Shown piece after piece: positions 1 through 11,227 of a stretch of DNA of 64,000 nt. The number at the start of each line of letters is the position of its first letter. Positions within the stretch are counted from its first letter, which is position 1. The DNA is taken from NCBI GenBank assembly GCA_026214975.1, contig CM047808.1, positions 6,313,262-6,377,261 of the forward strand. Direction: 5' to 3'. The DNA is from Gentiana macrophylla. Its lineage: Eukaryota > Streptophyta > Magnoliopsida > Gentianales > Gentianaceae. The position numbers and the translations under genes are program-made. Under the pieces are notes generated by a model, which did not search any database, was not told the DNA's origin, and saw nothing but the letters and a program-made list of their open reading frames with translations.

Positions 1-2484
1 GAACTGAGTGCCATTGTCCGAGATCAGGTACTTGGGGACTCCAAACCTGCATAAAATGTTTTCCCACAAAAATTTCTTGATTGTTGCAGCTCTGATGTTA
101 GCAAGGGCTTTAGCCTCAACCCATTTGGTGAAGTAATCGACCGCGACCACAACAAACTTTAGATTTCCAGGGGCTCGGGGCAAAGGCCCTACTATATCGA
201 CACCCCACTCATCGAACGGCCAAACAGACTCGATGACATTCATCTCTTGAGCTTGCTGATGCGTTACCACATCATGAACCTGACACGTTCTACACTTCAT
301 AACCAACTCATTCGCGTCCCTCTGCATTGAGGGCCAGAAATACCCTGCTAGCCTACATTTCCTTGTCAGCATTCTTGCCCCACAATGATTTCCACATACT
401 CCCCGATGTATTTCCTCGAGAAGATATGCTCCCTCTTCTTCCGACGCGCATCGCATCCAGGGTGCTACGAATGACTTCCTGTAGAGAACATAATCAAATA
501 ATACATATCTCGCTGACTGTAATCGTACCTTCCTTGCTTGAAACTTATCCGATGGTAGGATCCTATCTTTTAGATAAGCGGCTATCGGGTCCATCCACGT
601 CGACCCCTGACTGATTGGTTGCACATCGACTTCCTCGTAGCTACGCTCTGACAGCATTTCTACCAGGACTTTCTTTTTTGACTTGAAATTAGACGCCAGT
701 TTAGATAAGGCATCAGCTCGTTTATTCTCACTCCTCGGTACCTGCTCGATGCGAACCTTCTTGAATCTTGACATCAGTCCCTGAACCACTTTTAGATAGC
801 TTTTCATGGTTTCCTCTTTAGCTTCATACCCCCCTCGGATATGATTTACCACGAGCTGTGAGTCACTGTATACCAGGAGGTCCTCGACCCCTAACTTGAT
901 TGCCAACCTCAAACCCGTGATCATGGCTTCATATTCCGCTTCGTTGTTAGTGGCTTTAAATTCAAATCGAAGCGCATAAGGGAATTCCTCTCCTCTTGGG
1001 CTAATCAGTAACAACCCCGCTCCTGCTCCTTCCTTGCTAGAAGCACCATCAACATAAATGGTCCACTGCTGTTCTGATGGTTGTTTTTCTTGTTCTATTT
1101 GGATCGATAACCCCTCTTCAATGAAATCGGCTAGTGCTTGGCCTTTAATAGCTGTCCGGGGCGTGAACTCGATATCATATCCGGCTAACTCGACCACCCA
1201 TTTGGCCAGTCGACCCGATGTCTCGGGCTTCGCCAAAATTTGTTTCAAGGGTTGGTTCGTGACTACCACGATCGGGTGTGCTTGAAAATAATGCTTTAAT
1301 TTTCTCGACGCATGAACTAGACCCAAAACTAGCTTCTCAGCTGGTGAATATCTTAACTCTGCCCCATGTAAGGCTTTGCTGACGAAATAGATTGGTACCT
1401 GACCCCGTTCCGCTTCTCGGATTAATACCGCGCTCACCGCTTCTTCACAAACAGCAAGATACACTAAAAGCTTCTCTCCCTCTCGAGGTGATGCCAAGGT
1501 GGGCAGGTTTGACAGGTAATTCTTTAAATCCTCAAAAGCTTTTGGCTTTGTCATCCCGGCTGGAAGGACTTGCTTTCTTTAGAACCTTGAAGAATGGCAA
1601 GGCCCTTTGTTCCGATATCGATAGGAAACGGTTGAGAGCTGCCATCCGACCCGTTAATCTCTGCACCTCCTTCACACTTCGAGGCACCGGCATGTTCGGA
1701 GGGCCTTGATTTTAATGCGGGTTCGCGTTAATTCCATCCTTAGATATCATGTATCCCAAGAACTTTTCTGATCGGACCCGAACGTACACTTTTTGGGTTG
1801 AGTTTCATGTTGGCGAACGAAGGGCCTCGAACACCTCTCTCGTGTCGATTATAAAGCGCTCGAGAGACTTACTTATAATTAACAAATCGCCTCACATAGA
1901 CTTCCATGCTCCGCCCAATCAACTTTTCGAAAATCTTGTTCATCGCTGCTTGTGGTGATGCGTTGCTCCGCATTCTTTAAACCAAACGGCATCGTGAACG
2001 AAACTAAATGTCCCGAAGTCGCTTATAAAAGCTGTTTTTCGAATCTCTGGGGTCCATAAGGATCCGATAGTAACCTCGAGCACGCATCTAGAAATCCAAA
2101 ACCTCGAACCCTAAGGTCGAATCGACAAGTTGGTCGATCTTGGGGAGTGGGTAAGAGTCTTTGGGCAAGCTTTGTTTAGATCTCAGTAAAGTCGATGCAC
2201 ATCCTCCAGCTCCCATCGGGCTTTTTCACTAAGACCGGGTTGGCTAACCGACCTGGATATACCACTTCTCTAACCCCGCCACCAAAGAACTTGTCGACTT
2301 CTTTTTTAACTGCTTCCTTTCTTTCTGGTGCTAGATTTCTCTTCTTTTGTTTCACCGGTTTCTTCGTGGGGTCGACATTGAGCTTGTGAACTGCAATGTC
2401 ACTAGAGAGGCCTGGCATGTCGTCGGCTTTCCATGCAAAAACATCTCGAAACTCAACCAGGAGATCGACTAACGTCTGGAACAT
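1..2484 (-). pseudogene. pol remnant: reverse transcriptase, RNase H, start of integrase
   Basis: The RT start is at 2176-2484 with the motif NPVLVKKPDGSWRMCIDF. The RT middle (about 1560-2170) is frameshifted. An RNase H segment lies at about 650-1000 (NNEAEYEAMITGLRLA, then YSDSQLVV). The integrase zinc-binding segment (GVCGNHCG, then KCRTCQ) lies at about 240-450 and the catalytic core at 1-230 (DYFTKWVEA, ending near SDNGTQF). The reading frame changes several times, so this is a decayed polyprotein. RT copies the element RNA, RNase H removes the template and integrase inserts the DNA, but this copy could not make a complete polyprotein. The integrase continues to the left of the window. 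Confidence 0.85.
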
Positions 2485-3763
2485 CGGGGTGTGGAATCCA
2501 CTTCCCGACTTGAACTCCCTGGCTTTCTTCTTCTTTCCAAACTCGAACTTCTTCCGTTGGATCGACCGAAACCCAACTTTTGTCCTCTTCCTCCTCAGGG
2601 ATTAGCTCTTCAACCAACACTTGGCCTACACCATTTCCTTTAATCGTTACTAGGTTGCAATTCCTGGCCACTGCCACATCTCCCTTTACCTCGTGGGTGC
2701 CATGCCATGTGGGAATTTCCATGCTGTTATGGTAGGTGGAGATCACTGCTCTCAAATCATAAAGTGCGGGTCGACCCAATATTACATTATATCCTGAAGG
2801 GGCCTTGACTACGACGTACGTCATCTCCATCGTTCGCCCCTTCTCACCATCTCCTACCGTGGTTAACAAGTTGATAGATCCAACAGGATGGATGGCCTGC
2901 CCTGTAAAACCGAATAGCGGGGTGGACAATGGTGTTATATCTTCATCTTTTAACTTCATTGCCTTGAACGCTGAATAGTATAGGATATTCACAGCACTCC
3001 CGCTATCGATACAGACTCTCTTTATTAGCCCTCGACTGATTACTGCTTCTATGACCAAGCCTTCACTGCGGCCATAAGTACTTGGGACATCGTCTCTAGG
3101 TCCATATCCTACCTCTGTTGTGAATTTCAACTTCTTGGCTTCTCTCGACCCGTCCATAACGGGTTGACTCGATCGAGGTCGATCTAAATCATGCTCCGCC
3201 ACAATCGTATTCACGCCATATCCGATTCGGTTATCTCCATAAGGATCTCGATTCTGATCTTCCCTTCTATCATCTCGACGCTCATCTCTCTGATTATCCC
3301 TTCTCACGGGCTCAGATGACCTGTCTCTACGCCTTTGATTTCCTCGATGGGGAGATCGATCTCTTCTTCCTTGATAATTCTTCCTCTTATACTCACGACG
3401 CCCTTTGGGATCATCTTTCTCCGATCTGTCTACTACCTCGTCGAGTTGCCCCTCTTGGATGCCAGCGTCGATATCTCTCTTTAGATCAAAACATTCTTCT
3501 GTGTCATGCCCCACATCTTGGTGGTAATCACAATACTTGTGGGTGTTTTTCCTCTTCTCGACATCCTTTGATATCGGTTTGGGCGTCCGAGCAATGTTCT
3601 TTTTTATCATGATGGCTAACACCTCTTTCCGAGACCGATTAAGGGGTATGAAGTCTCTATCTTTCAAATTTCCTTTCTTCCCGAGTCGATCCAGTAATTG
3701 GTTTGTCATCCGATCGAAAAACACCGGCTTTCCCTCATTCCTAGGTGACCTTTGGTCCGCCAC
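2453..3763 (-). CDS. Gag C-terminus plus aspartic protease of the gypsy element
   Basis: Open frame of 436 residues. The first part is the C-terminal region of Gag, with a degenerate zinc knuckle (CDYHQDVGHDTEEC at about residues 78-91) followed by a very charged Arg/Asp-rich stretch (residues about 105-195) expected for nucleic-acid binding. The protease follows, with catalytic DSGS at about residue 253 (CIDSGSAVNILY) and the second family motif VILGRPAL at about residue 328. It overlaps the upstream gag frame in a different frame, so a frameshift separates them. The end overlaps the RT frame by about 30 bases, again in another frame. It is a fragment of one gag-pol polyprotein, not an independent gene. 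Confidence 0.8.
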   Translation of the reverse strand: MADQRSPRNEGKPVFFDRMTNQLLDRLGKKGNLKDRDFIPLNRSRKEVLAIMIKKNIARTPKPISKDVEKRKNTHKYCDYHQDVGHDTEECFDLKRDIDAGIQEGQLDEVVDRSEKDDPKGRREYKRKNYQGRRDRSPHRGNQRRRDRSSEPVRRDNQRDERRDDRREDQNRDPYGDNRIGYGVNTIVAEHDLDRPRSSQPVMDGSREAKKLKFTTEVGYGPRDDVPSTYGRSEGLVIEAVISRGLIKRVCIDSGSAVNILYYSAFKAMKLKDEDITPLSTPLFGFTGQAIHPVGSINLLTTVGDGEKGRTMEMTYVVVKAPSGYNVILGRPALYDLRAVISTYHNSMEIPTWHGTHEVKGDVAVARNCNLVTIKGNGVGQVLVEELIPEEEEDKSWVSVDPTEEVRVWKEEESQGVQVGKWIPHPDVPDVSRSPG

Positions 3764-4311
3764 GGGTGTCGCTTTCTCGAGTTGAGACCAAGCGAGATGG
3801 TGTGCAAGCGCAAGACCGCCTCCTCACCTTGGCAAAATTTATGGACTATGTTCACACATTCGCCCATGCTTTTCGGCATCTTTCTAGATAACTTGTCGTA
3901 TAACTTCATGTTCCGATCCCTGTGAACGAAAAAAATTGACTCAAGCGTCTCATTGAGATTGTGGACTTTCATTGCTTGGGGGTTAAAACGCTTCATATAA
4001 TCGATAGTTGACTCATTCCTTTCTTGCTTGATGTTAGTCAAATGGGTAGAACTCAGATGAAACTTCTTGTTTCCAATGAACGCGTCGCGAAACTTTTGCC
4101 CCAACTGCACGAAGCTAGAAATCGACCCGGGTCTCAATTTGTGGAACCACTCTCGAGCTCGACCTGTTAACAAAGTGTCAAATGCTCGACACTTCATAGC
4201 GTCGTTCGCATTTCTTAGCCTCATCATCGATATGTATAGGTATAGATGATCCTCAGGATCTGTCGTGCCGTCATACGGATCCATCTTTGGGGGTTTGAAG
4301 GACTCGGGCAT
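3706..4311 (-). pseudogene. Gag capsid domain of the gypsy element
   Basis: Open stretch of 201 residues matching the retrotransposon Gag fold: MDPYDGTTDPEDHL near the N-terminus, then the hallmark GRAREWFHKL and the helix pair with FIGNKKFHLSSTHLTNIKQ and ESTIDYMKRF. Gag forms the virus-like particle. Homology continues in frame upstream of the first Met (a segment reading SPFVAEIEHYPMPESF), so the listed start is not the true one; the real N-terminus lies in the broken stretch up to about 4790. The C-terminal end runs out of frame at about 3785 relative to the next Gag segment, implying one frameshift. Confidence 0.85.
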
Positions 4312-4868
4312 CGGGTAATGCTCGATCTCAGCTACAAAAGGCGACTCAAGCCAGTCGATGTCTCGATCCTTACCAACGACACGGTTGAACTCGCGTCTCG
4401 TATACTCTCCTCGACCCTTCTTAAAGGCTTCTCTGCGCGCGACCGCCTCTTGTAGTTGGTGGCAGCGGCTTCTATCTCGTCTTCACATTCTTCTTGAATA
4501 TCCACCACCTCTTCCCGCCCGCGTTTTCTAACTCTTTTCGGCCTGGTTGGTGCGAAGGTTGTCCGTCCGGAAAATCACGGAACCCCTTTTCAACAAACAC
4601 GGACGCTACGACACGCTTAAGTGCTTCTTCATCTAATGATGCCAAGTGGTCCGCAACATCCCGCGAATCGGGAGAAAGTTGTGGTTTCTGTTTTGCACAA
4701 CCGCAGACCTTAGAACCAAAGTGGGCTTTTCTAGGACATTCTCGGTTTTGTTCCCTGGCTCTGGCTCTGTGTCTGTGTGTTCTTCATTCATGACGTTTCA
4801 TCGCCGCTTTTCTTCTTGTTGACGGCGCCATCGCATTTTACTACTCTCTAAATCACCGATAGATAAAG
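4312..4868 (-). other. Decayed gag N-terminus and leader of the gypsy element
   Basis: Between the Gag capsid frame and the 5' LTR. On the minus strand short acidic coding-like pieces are visible (for example EEVVDIQEECEDE near 4475-4515) but they are broken by stops and frameshifts. It is read as the untranslated leader plus a degenerate N-terminal Gag region. Confidence 0.5.
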
Positions 4869-4869
4869 G

Positions 4870-4888
4870 GCCCTCCTTCTAGCGCCAA
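4870..4888 (-). other. Candidate primer-binding site
   Basis: Immediately inside the 5' LTR the minus strand reads TTGGCGCTAGAAGGAGGG. A TGGCGC-type start directly after the LTR is common in Tat/Athila-type elements. The matching tRNA is not assigned here. Confidence 0.55.
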
Positions 4889-5389
4889 TGATGATGCTAA
4901 ATAAAGCACCAGTGATGTGTCAAGGTTGTTTAGAATCTAGGGGTGAAATAGAAAGGAGATGTAATGTGAAAAAGATGGTGCCTTTTATGGAAAGATGGTG
5001 GTTTTTATGTTGTCAATTTGGGTTCAAGAATGTATCTTGAATTGCCTACGTATCTCGTTTGGAATCCAGGAATCAAGCCCAACGTAGTTCTGGATGTATG
5101 TATTTATAGGCACATGTCCTCTTACGCCTACATTAAGGCGGTTTAGTCTATTGACAAATATGCCCTTGGCTTCCTGTCCAAGTTACTTCTTAGATATCGT
5201 CTCGATTTACGTCGACATGGTCATACCCATGTGGAATCCTTCTACATAATTAACTCACCATGTAAATAATCTTGATCGTGTCGAGATTGCTCACCCGACT
5301 CGACATCCTTGTCATACCTGGACCTCTTCCACATTCCAGCTGGACCACTCAGATCGTTCCACGTGGAAGGGTGGCATATCGTATCGTCA
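4889..5389 (-). repeat. 5' LTR of the gypsy element (501 bp)
   Basis: The boundaries are set by TG..CA ends that form an imperfect inverted repeat (plus strand starts TGATGATGC; minus strand starts TGACGATAC) and by the adjoining primer-binding-like site. The partner LTR is outside the window, so LTR divergence cannot be used for dating. Confidence 0.65.
5101..5109 (-). promoter_or_regulatory. TATA box in the gypsy LTR
   Basis: The minus strand reads CTATAAATA about 280 bases inside the LTR start. This position fits the U3/R boundary of a plant LTR promoter reading towards gag. Confidence 0.55.
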
Positions 5390-5589
5390 TTATGGAAAAA
5401 TAAACTCTTATTAATATTGTGTTTTTTAATATAAAAATAGTTATAATGTAAACATTTTTTTTTTTGGTTCCAACTAATTTTATGGGGATCGATCCCCGAC
5501 GGTGCACATCGACATGTGTAAGGGGAGGTGCATGGAAACAGTCAACCAATCAGAGACTGTCACGTGGTCAGTGCACCACCAACAGTCTG
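5390..5589. other. Spacer without recognisable gene
   Basis: AT-rich sequence between the gypsy LTR and the conserved NLR flank. It holds a short poly-T run near 5455-5465. No coding signal is seen. Confidence 0.5.
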
Positions 5590-5599
5590 GGATAGATTT

Positions 5600-5760
5600 T
5601 CCCAAGAAATGCAGCCACAACAACCTGAGACTAGTAAATGTTTTTGGAAGTCAATTTAGTGCAAGCAGTAATAACTTACAAGGTGCAGAAGGCCCATAGA
5701 TCAAGCTCCCATCGGAAAAAAGAAAGATTGTAAGGATTCTCGTGGGCAATCGCGAACAAG
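5600..5760 (+). promoter_or_regulatory. Conserved 5' flank/leader of NLR copy A
   Basis: This block, starting at AATGCAGCCACAACAACC and ending at the ATG, recurs almost unchanged in front of copies B (22670-22821), C (41230-41380) and D (59487-59639). Conservation up to the ATG indicates a shared 5' untranslated leader and proximal promoter. In copy A the more distal part (with the W-box motif seen in B-D) is missing: similarity stops at about 5600, so the core promoter may have been lost. Confidence 0.6.
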
Positions 5761-5817
5761 ATGGACAAGTTTCGGAAGTGTTTGCGGTTCGTTAGTTGTT
5801 CAACAGTAAAGAAGAGG

Positions 5818-5919
5818 AAAGAAGTAAAGGAGGAGAAAGAAGAAACAGAGGAAATGGATTTGGAGTGGAAAGAAGTAAAGGAGGAGAAAGAAGAAACAGA
5901 GGAAAGAGATTTGGATGTT
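5818..5919 (+). repeat. 51-bp tandem duplication in exon 1 of NLR A
   Basis: Two adjacent 51-base units (5818-5868 and 5869-5919), differing at a few bases, encode a Lys/Glu-rich 17-residue repeat (KEVKEEKEETEEMDLEW-like). Copy D has a shorter duplication of the same purine-rich stretch and copies B and C have none, so the segment expands by slippage. Confidence 0.85.
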
Positions 5920-6018
5920 TTGGAAGTGTTTGACTCTTGTCTTGCATAGCTCTCTTCACTTGAAGAAAGGCAACCTTTGATTTCAGAAGTTTCCCCACTT
6001 GAAGGGCTGTCTTCTTTG

Positions 6019-6278
6019 CAGGGGCGGCTGCAGGAATTTTGACAAGAGGGTCGGAAATTTATCAATTTTTTCCCGTATCACACATATATTTGTATATTTA
6101 CCTCTGTACATGTAATTATAGAGTAACAGATAAAAAATAGGGGGTCAATGCATAAAAATAAGGGGGTCAGTTACACATAGATATGCGTTTATTAAAAAAA
6201 ATCTCCACTGTTGTATAAAAAAAAAAAAATTTTAGGGGGTCGGCCGCACCCACAAGCTTGTGGGTGGAGCCGCCCCTG
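6019..6278. mobile_element. hAT-type MITE (260 bp) inside NLR A
   Basis: It is flanked by an exact 8-bp target duplication CTTCTTTG (6011-6018 and 6279-6286). It has perfect 11-bp inverted ends CAGGGGCGGCT / AGCCGCCCCTG. An 8-bp duplication with CAGGGGCGG-type ends is the signature of the hAT superfamily. There is no coding capacity. Near its right end is a perfect 18-bp palindrome (6248-6265). It interrupts the N-terminal coding region of NLR A. Confidence 0.9.
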
Positions 6279-9200
6279 CTTCTTTGATTTCAGAAATTTC
6301 CCCATCTCAAAGATGGGAGATCAAATGTTTTTCAGATCGGGTTGATCAGATGGAGGAAGAGATTCGATATTGTAAATTGGGCTTAAGATTCTTGAAGATA
6401 TTCTTCTGGTCCCTTTCCAAATTGGATGATACTGATGCAGAAATCAGCCATATTTTAATACCTGTAAACCGTACTCGTGAAGATAGGTGGGGAATATCAA
6501 CATATCAACATTTTGTTTTTTCCTCTCGGAAATCACAAAAGATGATATCAAAAGCGTAAATTGGATTCGGATCGCAAAATGCGAATACGTAAATGTAAGC
6601 AAAAATTTGAAGAACCGTGTGAACTTCTATTACGGTACTCATTGACATGCAATCCTCTTATGAACAAATTTTGATGTGGAATTTTCGGATGATATTCTCG
6701 AGGACTGAAGGATATATACAAGTATGATGAAAATCTTCCGCTCAACGATCAAATCGCAACCTCGAGAAGAAGGTAACATTTTTGCATAATCTCTTTAATC
6801 TCGCTCCTGTTCAATTGGGGGATTCCAAGGAATTGCTAGCGTTCAATGTTCATGTTCTTGCTCAATATTCAGCAAGCCTAGTATTTATGTATGGGGTGAA
6901 GTTTTTCGTGTATGAAGAAATGACAACACAACCGATCTTTTGTTGTTTCTTGTCTTTGCAAAGAAGATGACCATGTGTCCCGATCTTTAAGGCCGTGTAC
7001 ATTAGATTCTTAGAGGAAATGAAGTTGAGAGGATTAGACTCTCTTCTTTGGGACAAATTATTCAAGTCCTCCTTGACCTTCTCCTCGAGAATCTAGTGGA
7101 TATTTTGAAGGACGATTTTTAATTCTTCAAGAATCTTTAACGTTTGTTATATCATTTTTAGTTGAACCAACGATGAGCATCGAGGGATGAAGATTGGATG
7201 ATGATAACCAAAGAAATTGAGGTTCTTGTCAAAGAGGATTTGTATCTTGTTTACTCTGTCCATGACATGAATGGTACTTTCTCCGAGGCAAACACATGTT
7301 TAAGTGACTTTACGAGGAATGTTGAACAAGTAAAGGTAAGATTCTACTGTGCTTATGACCGGGATTCATTTTCGTATGATTTCAAAGACCAACGGTCTAG
7401 GATTTTTCGACTTCCTCTTACTGTAATATTGGGTTCTTGAAGGGGAAGCTGGAAGGAGATCCCCATTTTATCCCTTTAGCAAAGAATTTAATTATCAAAA
7501 TTGAGGAGGAACTAATGTCTTTGAGGCCTTATCTCAATGATCTTTTTGAACGGCAAAAAGAGCAGGAAGAACTGCAGGATATTTGGTTAAATGTTATCGA
7601 TTTGGCATACCAAACAGAGTATGCCATCAATTCGTGTTCGGTAACTGGCTATCCATTATGGTATAATATGGCACATCTTATGAAGGTCCTAGGAGAAATT
7701 AAGGATGTTAACAGCAAGCTTAAGAAGATTGAAGGTAGAAAGACGCACGATGCTGCAATCCTCCATTGTTCAGCCGTTGCTCCAAATAGAGCCCCAAAAG
7801 GTCCCCGGGCTTCAGGTTTCAATGAAGTGATGATGGGTTTGGAGGAGGAAGTAGACATAATAGTTGGAAATCTTATAAATGGATCTAAGGTTTTGACATT
7901 GTTGCTATTGTTGGTATGTTCGGCCTCGGGGAAGACTACCATGGCTAACAAGGTTTACAATGCCCCTGCCGTTAGGGATCACTTTCACGTGTTTGCTTAT
8001 TGTATTGTTTCCCAGGTTTACAGTACTAGAAGGATATTGCTCGATATTCTTGGTGATATTAAGGGAAAGGATGAGAAAATGTATGATATGAAGGAAGAGG
8101 ATTTGGCTCACATGCTCCGTAAGTGTCTCTTAGGCAGAAGGTACCTTATTATAATTGACGATATTTGGGACGTCAAGTCCTGGGACGAAGTTAAAAGCTC
8201 ACTTCCGAATAACCAAAATGGAAGTAAAGTTATATTCACGACACGTAATTGTAATGTTGCTTTACAAGCCAAAGAAGATTGTATCCTTCATCACCTGCGT
8301 CTTTTGTCTGCTGAAGAAAGTTGGGAATTGTTGCGAAAGAAGACATTCAGTGGAGAAGGTTGCCCACCAACTTTTTTAGAGGTTGGGAAGATGATTTCAA
8401 AGAATTGCAAAGGCCTTCCTTTGACAATTGTTTTAATCGCAGGTCTTCTTAGAACTGAAATAAGTCTAAGTTGGTGGAATAAAATTTCTGAAACAACAAG
8501 TTCCTATGTTTTAATGGAAGATTCTATGAGCGTGTTAGAATTAAGTTATCAACATTTACCACAAAGATCTCAAGCCATGCTTTCTATTTTGGAGCATTTG
8601 TTGAAGATACATTAATTTCGTGTGAATAAGTTGACATTATTATGGATCACCGAGGATTTGTACAGAATTCCAATAGGGTAAACTTGAAAAATGTGGCTAA
8701 AGAGTACTTAAGTGATCTAGTTGATAGAAGCCTTGTGATTCTTTGATGAGAAAAGTTCATACGGTGGGATCAAAGTCGCCGGATTCATGATCTAGTGCAT
8801 GAATTCTCACAAAGAAAGGCTCAAGAGGAGAACATTTTCCAATTAATGGTCAAAGACGAGGCTTTAATTCATCAAGTTCCACTTTACGTAATGCATATCG
8901 TGTTTGCATGCATATGAAAAGGAAATATGTCGTTGATGCTCTGAGATATATGTCCAAATATCCACTCTCTGCTCTTTAAGTGTAAATGGAAAATTCCTAA
9001 TCATGACCGTTATGATCTTAGGAACTTGAAACATGTTCAAGTGATGGATTTGGAAGAGTTAGAATGCAATGACTGTTTTATAGAGAGATGTATTGAGTGA
9101 GTTCATCCGAGATTTATGTCGATTTCATTTCCTCCAAGATGGCGGAGTAGAACAATTTCTAGTATTACTCTAAACAATTTCATGTCCAATTGCTGGAATC

Positions 9201-9992
9201 TGGAAATTCTGATTCTTAGTGGACCCGATTTTGAAAATTTGCCCGAAGCTTTCTGGAACTTGACAAGGCTTAGGCATGTACGTGTCGATCAGTGTTACCT
9301 AAGTAATTCGGGTGTCAAAAAACGTGAAGCATACCCCCACCCCCAAATGGTTAACTTGGAAAGCTTTTCATCATTACGTGTCTCCTCAACAGAAGATTTA
9401 GAGGTCCTTCTACAAAGGTCACCTTCTCTTCGAAAACTGAGCTTCCGTCGCAGCATCTTCTCTTTGAAAAATTCGAGTATACGTTTTCCGAAACTGGACT
9501 CTCTTAGTAAACTTGAGTCGCTGAAGGTTGACTCTGTGGGAGAGGCATGTTTACGTTCGTTTAACTTTCTTTCATCTCTCAAGAAACTATCATTATTATA
9601 CTGTTGTTTAGACTGGAGCTATTTACCAGTGATTAGTAACATGCCATGTCTCGAGGTTTTGAAGCTACTAGAGAAATCCTTTGTTGGGCCTAAGTGGGAC
9701 ATGGAAGATACAGAATTCCCAAAGCTTAAGTTTTTGAAACTCGAGTATTTAGATTTGGCTGAATGGATTGCTTATGTAGAGTCTTTTCCTAGCCTGGAGG
9801 TACTTATCGTGAGTCGCTGCAATCGACTGAAAACAATACCACCCTGTTTTGGAGAAATGCTTACATTGAAGAGGATTGAAGTCCAAAGATCACGCAAAGC
9901 TGCTGCTTCAGTTGTTGAAATACAGGAATCGCAAAAAGACTTTGGAAATGAGGAGCTTCAAGTCATTCTTCAGTATGTTGGAATATAATAAG

Positions 9993-10372
9993 GTAACTCA
10001 ACTCCATTCTCTTGATTGATTGATTGCACATCTACTCATTCATGTCATTGGAGTTTTTAGATAGTCTCATGAAACTTCTTCTTCTTTGTTTATTTGAGTC
10101 AGATGAAGTAATGAAGATGATCCCAAATAAATTGGTTTTTTCCCCCCCTAATTGTTTAATGCAAAATCTGCATATATTTTAGGCAAACATTCTGCTTTTT
10201 CATTGCTGTTTTCTCAGTCATATGATTTGCAACTTCATATACTACTACTACTTGTGCAATCATGATTGAATACAACAGTAATACTTTGTTATTTAAATTT
10301 GTTTCAGCATTAATTATTTCAGCTCCTGCCTTTTTGTTATTTAAATTGTGTTTTCTCTTGTAATTTTTTCAG
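9993..10372 (+). other. Possible 3' UTR intron of NLR A
   Basis: A few bases after the LRR stop codon an AG/GTAACT donor appears, and a pyrimidine-rich TTTTTTCAG acceptor lies at 10364-10372. Copy D keeps the same donor position (63944). An intron in the 3' untranslated region is suggested but not proven. Confidence 0.35.
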
Positions 10373-10651
10373 GGACTTGGACGGCAAATGTGGGAATTTT
10401 GGGACTTAAGAGATGCAATTTTTTTTTTTTTTTTTTTTGCCAAGAAATATGCCACAGCCAAAATTAATGTAAAGATTTTAATATTTTCAATGAGACCTTT
10501 CAATTGTATTGCAAAAGGTTGTTCTCATTGTTTTGTTTTGTCGTCTTTTGATATTTGTATTTTGATTTTTGTTTTTTCATCTGGGGCCATTCCTATATGT
10601 ATGTGATTTTGATTTTCGTTTTTCGTTCTGAGGCTTTAATTTCTTTTGTAT
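10373..10651 (+). other. Putative 3' untranslated sequence with poly-T run
   Basis: Follows the possible 3' UTR intron. It contains a run of about 20 T near 10419-10438 and nothing coding that can be supported. Confidence 0.4.
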
Positions 10652-11027
10652 GTGAAAAAGCGTGAAGCATATCCCCAAATGGTTAATTTGGAAAGCTTTT
10701 CATCATCAAATATCTCCTCTACAAAAGCTTTAAAAGACCTTCTACGAAGGTCACCTTCTATTTGAAAACTGAGCTTCCATTATTATTTTATTTTTCGTTT
10801 TCCAAAACAGGACTCCCTACGTAAACTTGAGTCGTTGAAAGTTTCATGTGTGAGTTCGGAGCTACGTTTACGTCCACTCTTAAGAAACTATCATTATCAG
10901 GTGGCTTCCTACCTTGGATGTATTTACAAACGATCAGTAAAATGCCATGACTTAAGGTTCTGAAGCTACTACGTGGTGCCTTTATTGGGGCTTGAATGGG
11001 ACATGGAAGATACAATATTCCCAATAC
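10652..11027 (+). pseudogene. LRR remnant downstream of NLR A
   Basis: A degraded duplicate of the LRR exon. It carries recognisable pieces in several frames: KREAYPQMVNLESFSS, then a segment matching KLESLKVS, then the family signature WDMEDT before it stops abruptly at 11027. Stops and indels are frequent. The tandem LRR arrangement parallels copy C, where two LRR blocks also lie in a row. Confidence 0.8.
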
Positions 11028-11227
11028 ATTTTTAAAAAAAAAGCAATAAAAAATTAAGAACCTCCTATATTAATTAAAATAAACATTTAATAAATTTATC
11101 ACCACGTGTAACGAATACTATATATATATACATTTTATAAAAAAAAATGTATGTATTATTAGATTATCTATAATATTTTTATACTGAACATGTCCTTAAA
11201 AGATATGTTGTGTTTTAAAAAATATCT
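11028..11227. other. AT-rich spacer
   Basis: No gene is seen. It contains poly-A and ATATAT runs. Confidence 0.5.

Larger units (their letters stand above)
1..5389 (-). mobile_element. Ty3/gypsy LTR retrotransposon, Tat-like, truncated by window start
   Basis: Reading the minus strand from the right, one sees a 5' LTR (4889-5389), a primer-binding-site-like stretch, gag, an aspartic protease, reverse transcriptase, RNase H and the first part of an integrase at the window edge. The order protease-RT-RNase H-integrase is diagnostic of Ty3/gypsy. The Gag and RT style (KPDGSWRMCIDF in RT; a second-type RNase H with NNEAEYEAM) resembles the Tat clade, which is an inference. Frames are broken in several places, so the copy is probably dead. 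Its 3' LTR and target duplication lie outside the window. Confidence 0.9.
5761..9988 (+). pseudogene. NLR copy A, R1-like NB-LRR resistance gene, broken
   Basis: R1-type NLR: long N-terminal domain, NB-ARC switch, LRR. The start MDKFRKCLRF is shared with B-D. The first exon region stops at 5949 and is then split by a hAT insertion (6019-6278). N-terminal pieces continue to 7440 with frameshifts. An open stretch at 7437-8615 (392 residues) holds the end of the N-terminal domain and NB-ARC: GKTT at about residue 165, kinase-2 LIIIDDIWD at about 238, GLPL at about 325. The P-loop is scrambled by a compensating pair of indels. The frame breaks just after the winged-helix start. LRRs are open at 9116-9988 (290 residues; FPSLEVLIVSRCNRLKTIP). 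Such proteins detect pathogen effectors; this copy cannot encode one protein. Confidence 0.9.

Noticed and set aside
327..1958. Plus-strand ORFs across the first 2 kb
   Set aside because: Antisense shadows of the minus-strand integrase, RNase H and RT of the gypsy element.
5792..6065. Minus-strand Ser/Leu-rich ORFs opposite NLR A exon 1
   Set aside because: Shadow of the purine-rich Lys/Glu coding repeat on the plus strand.
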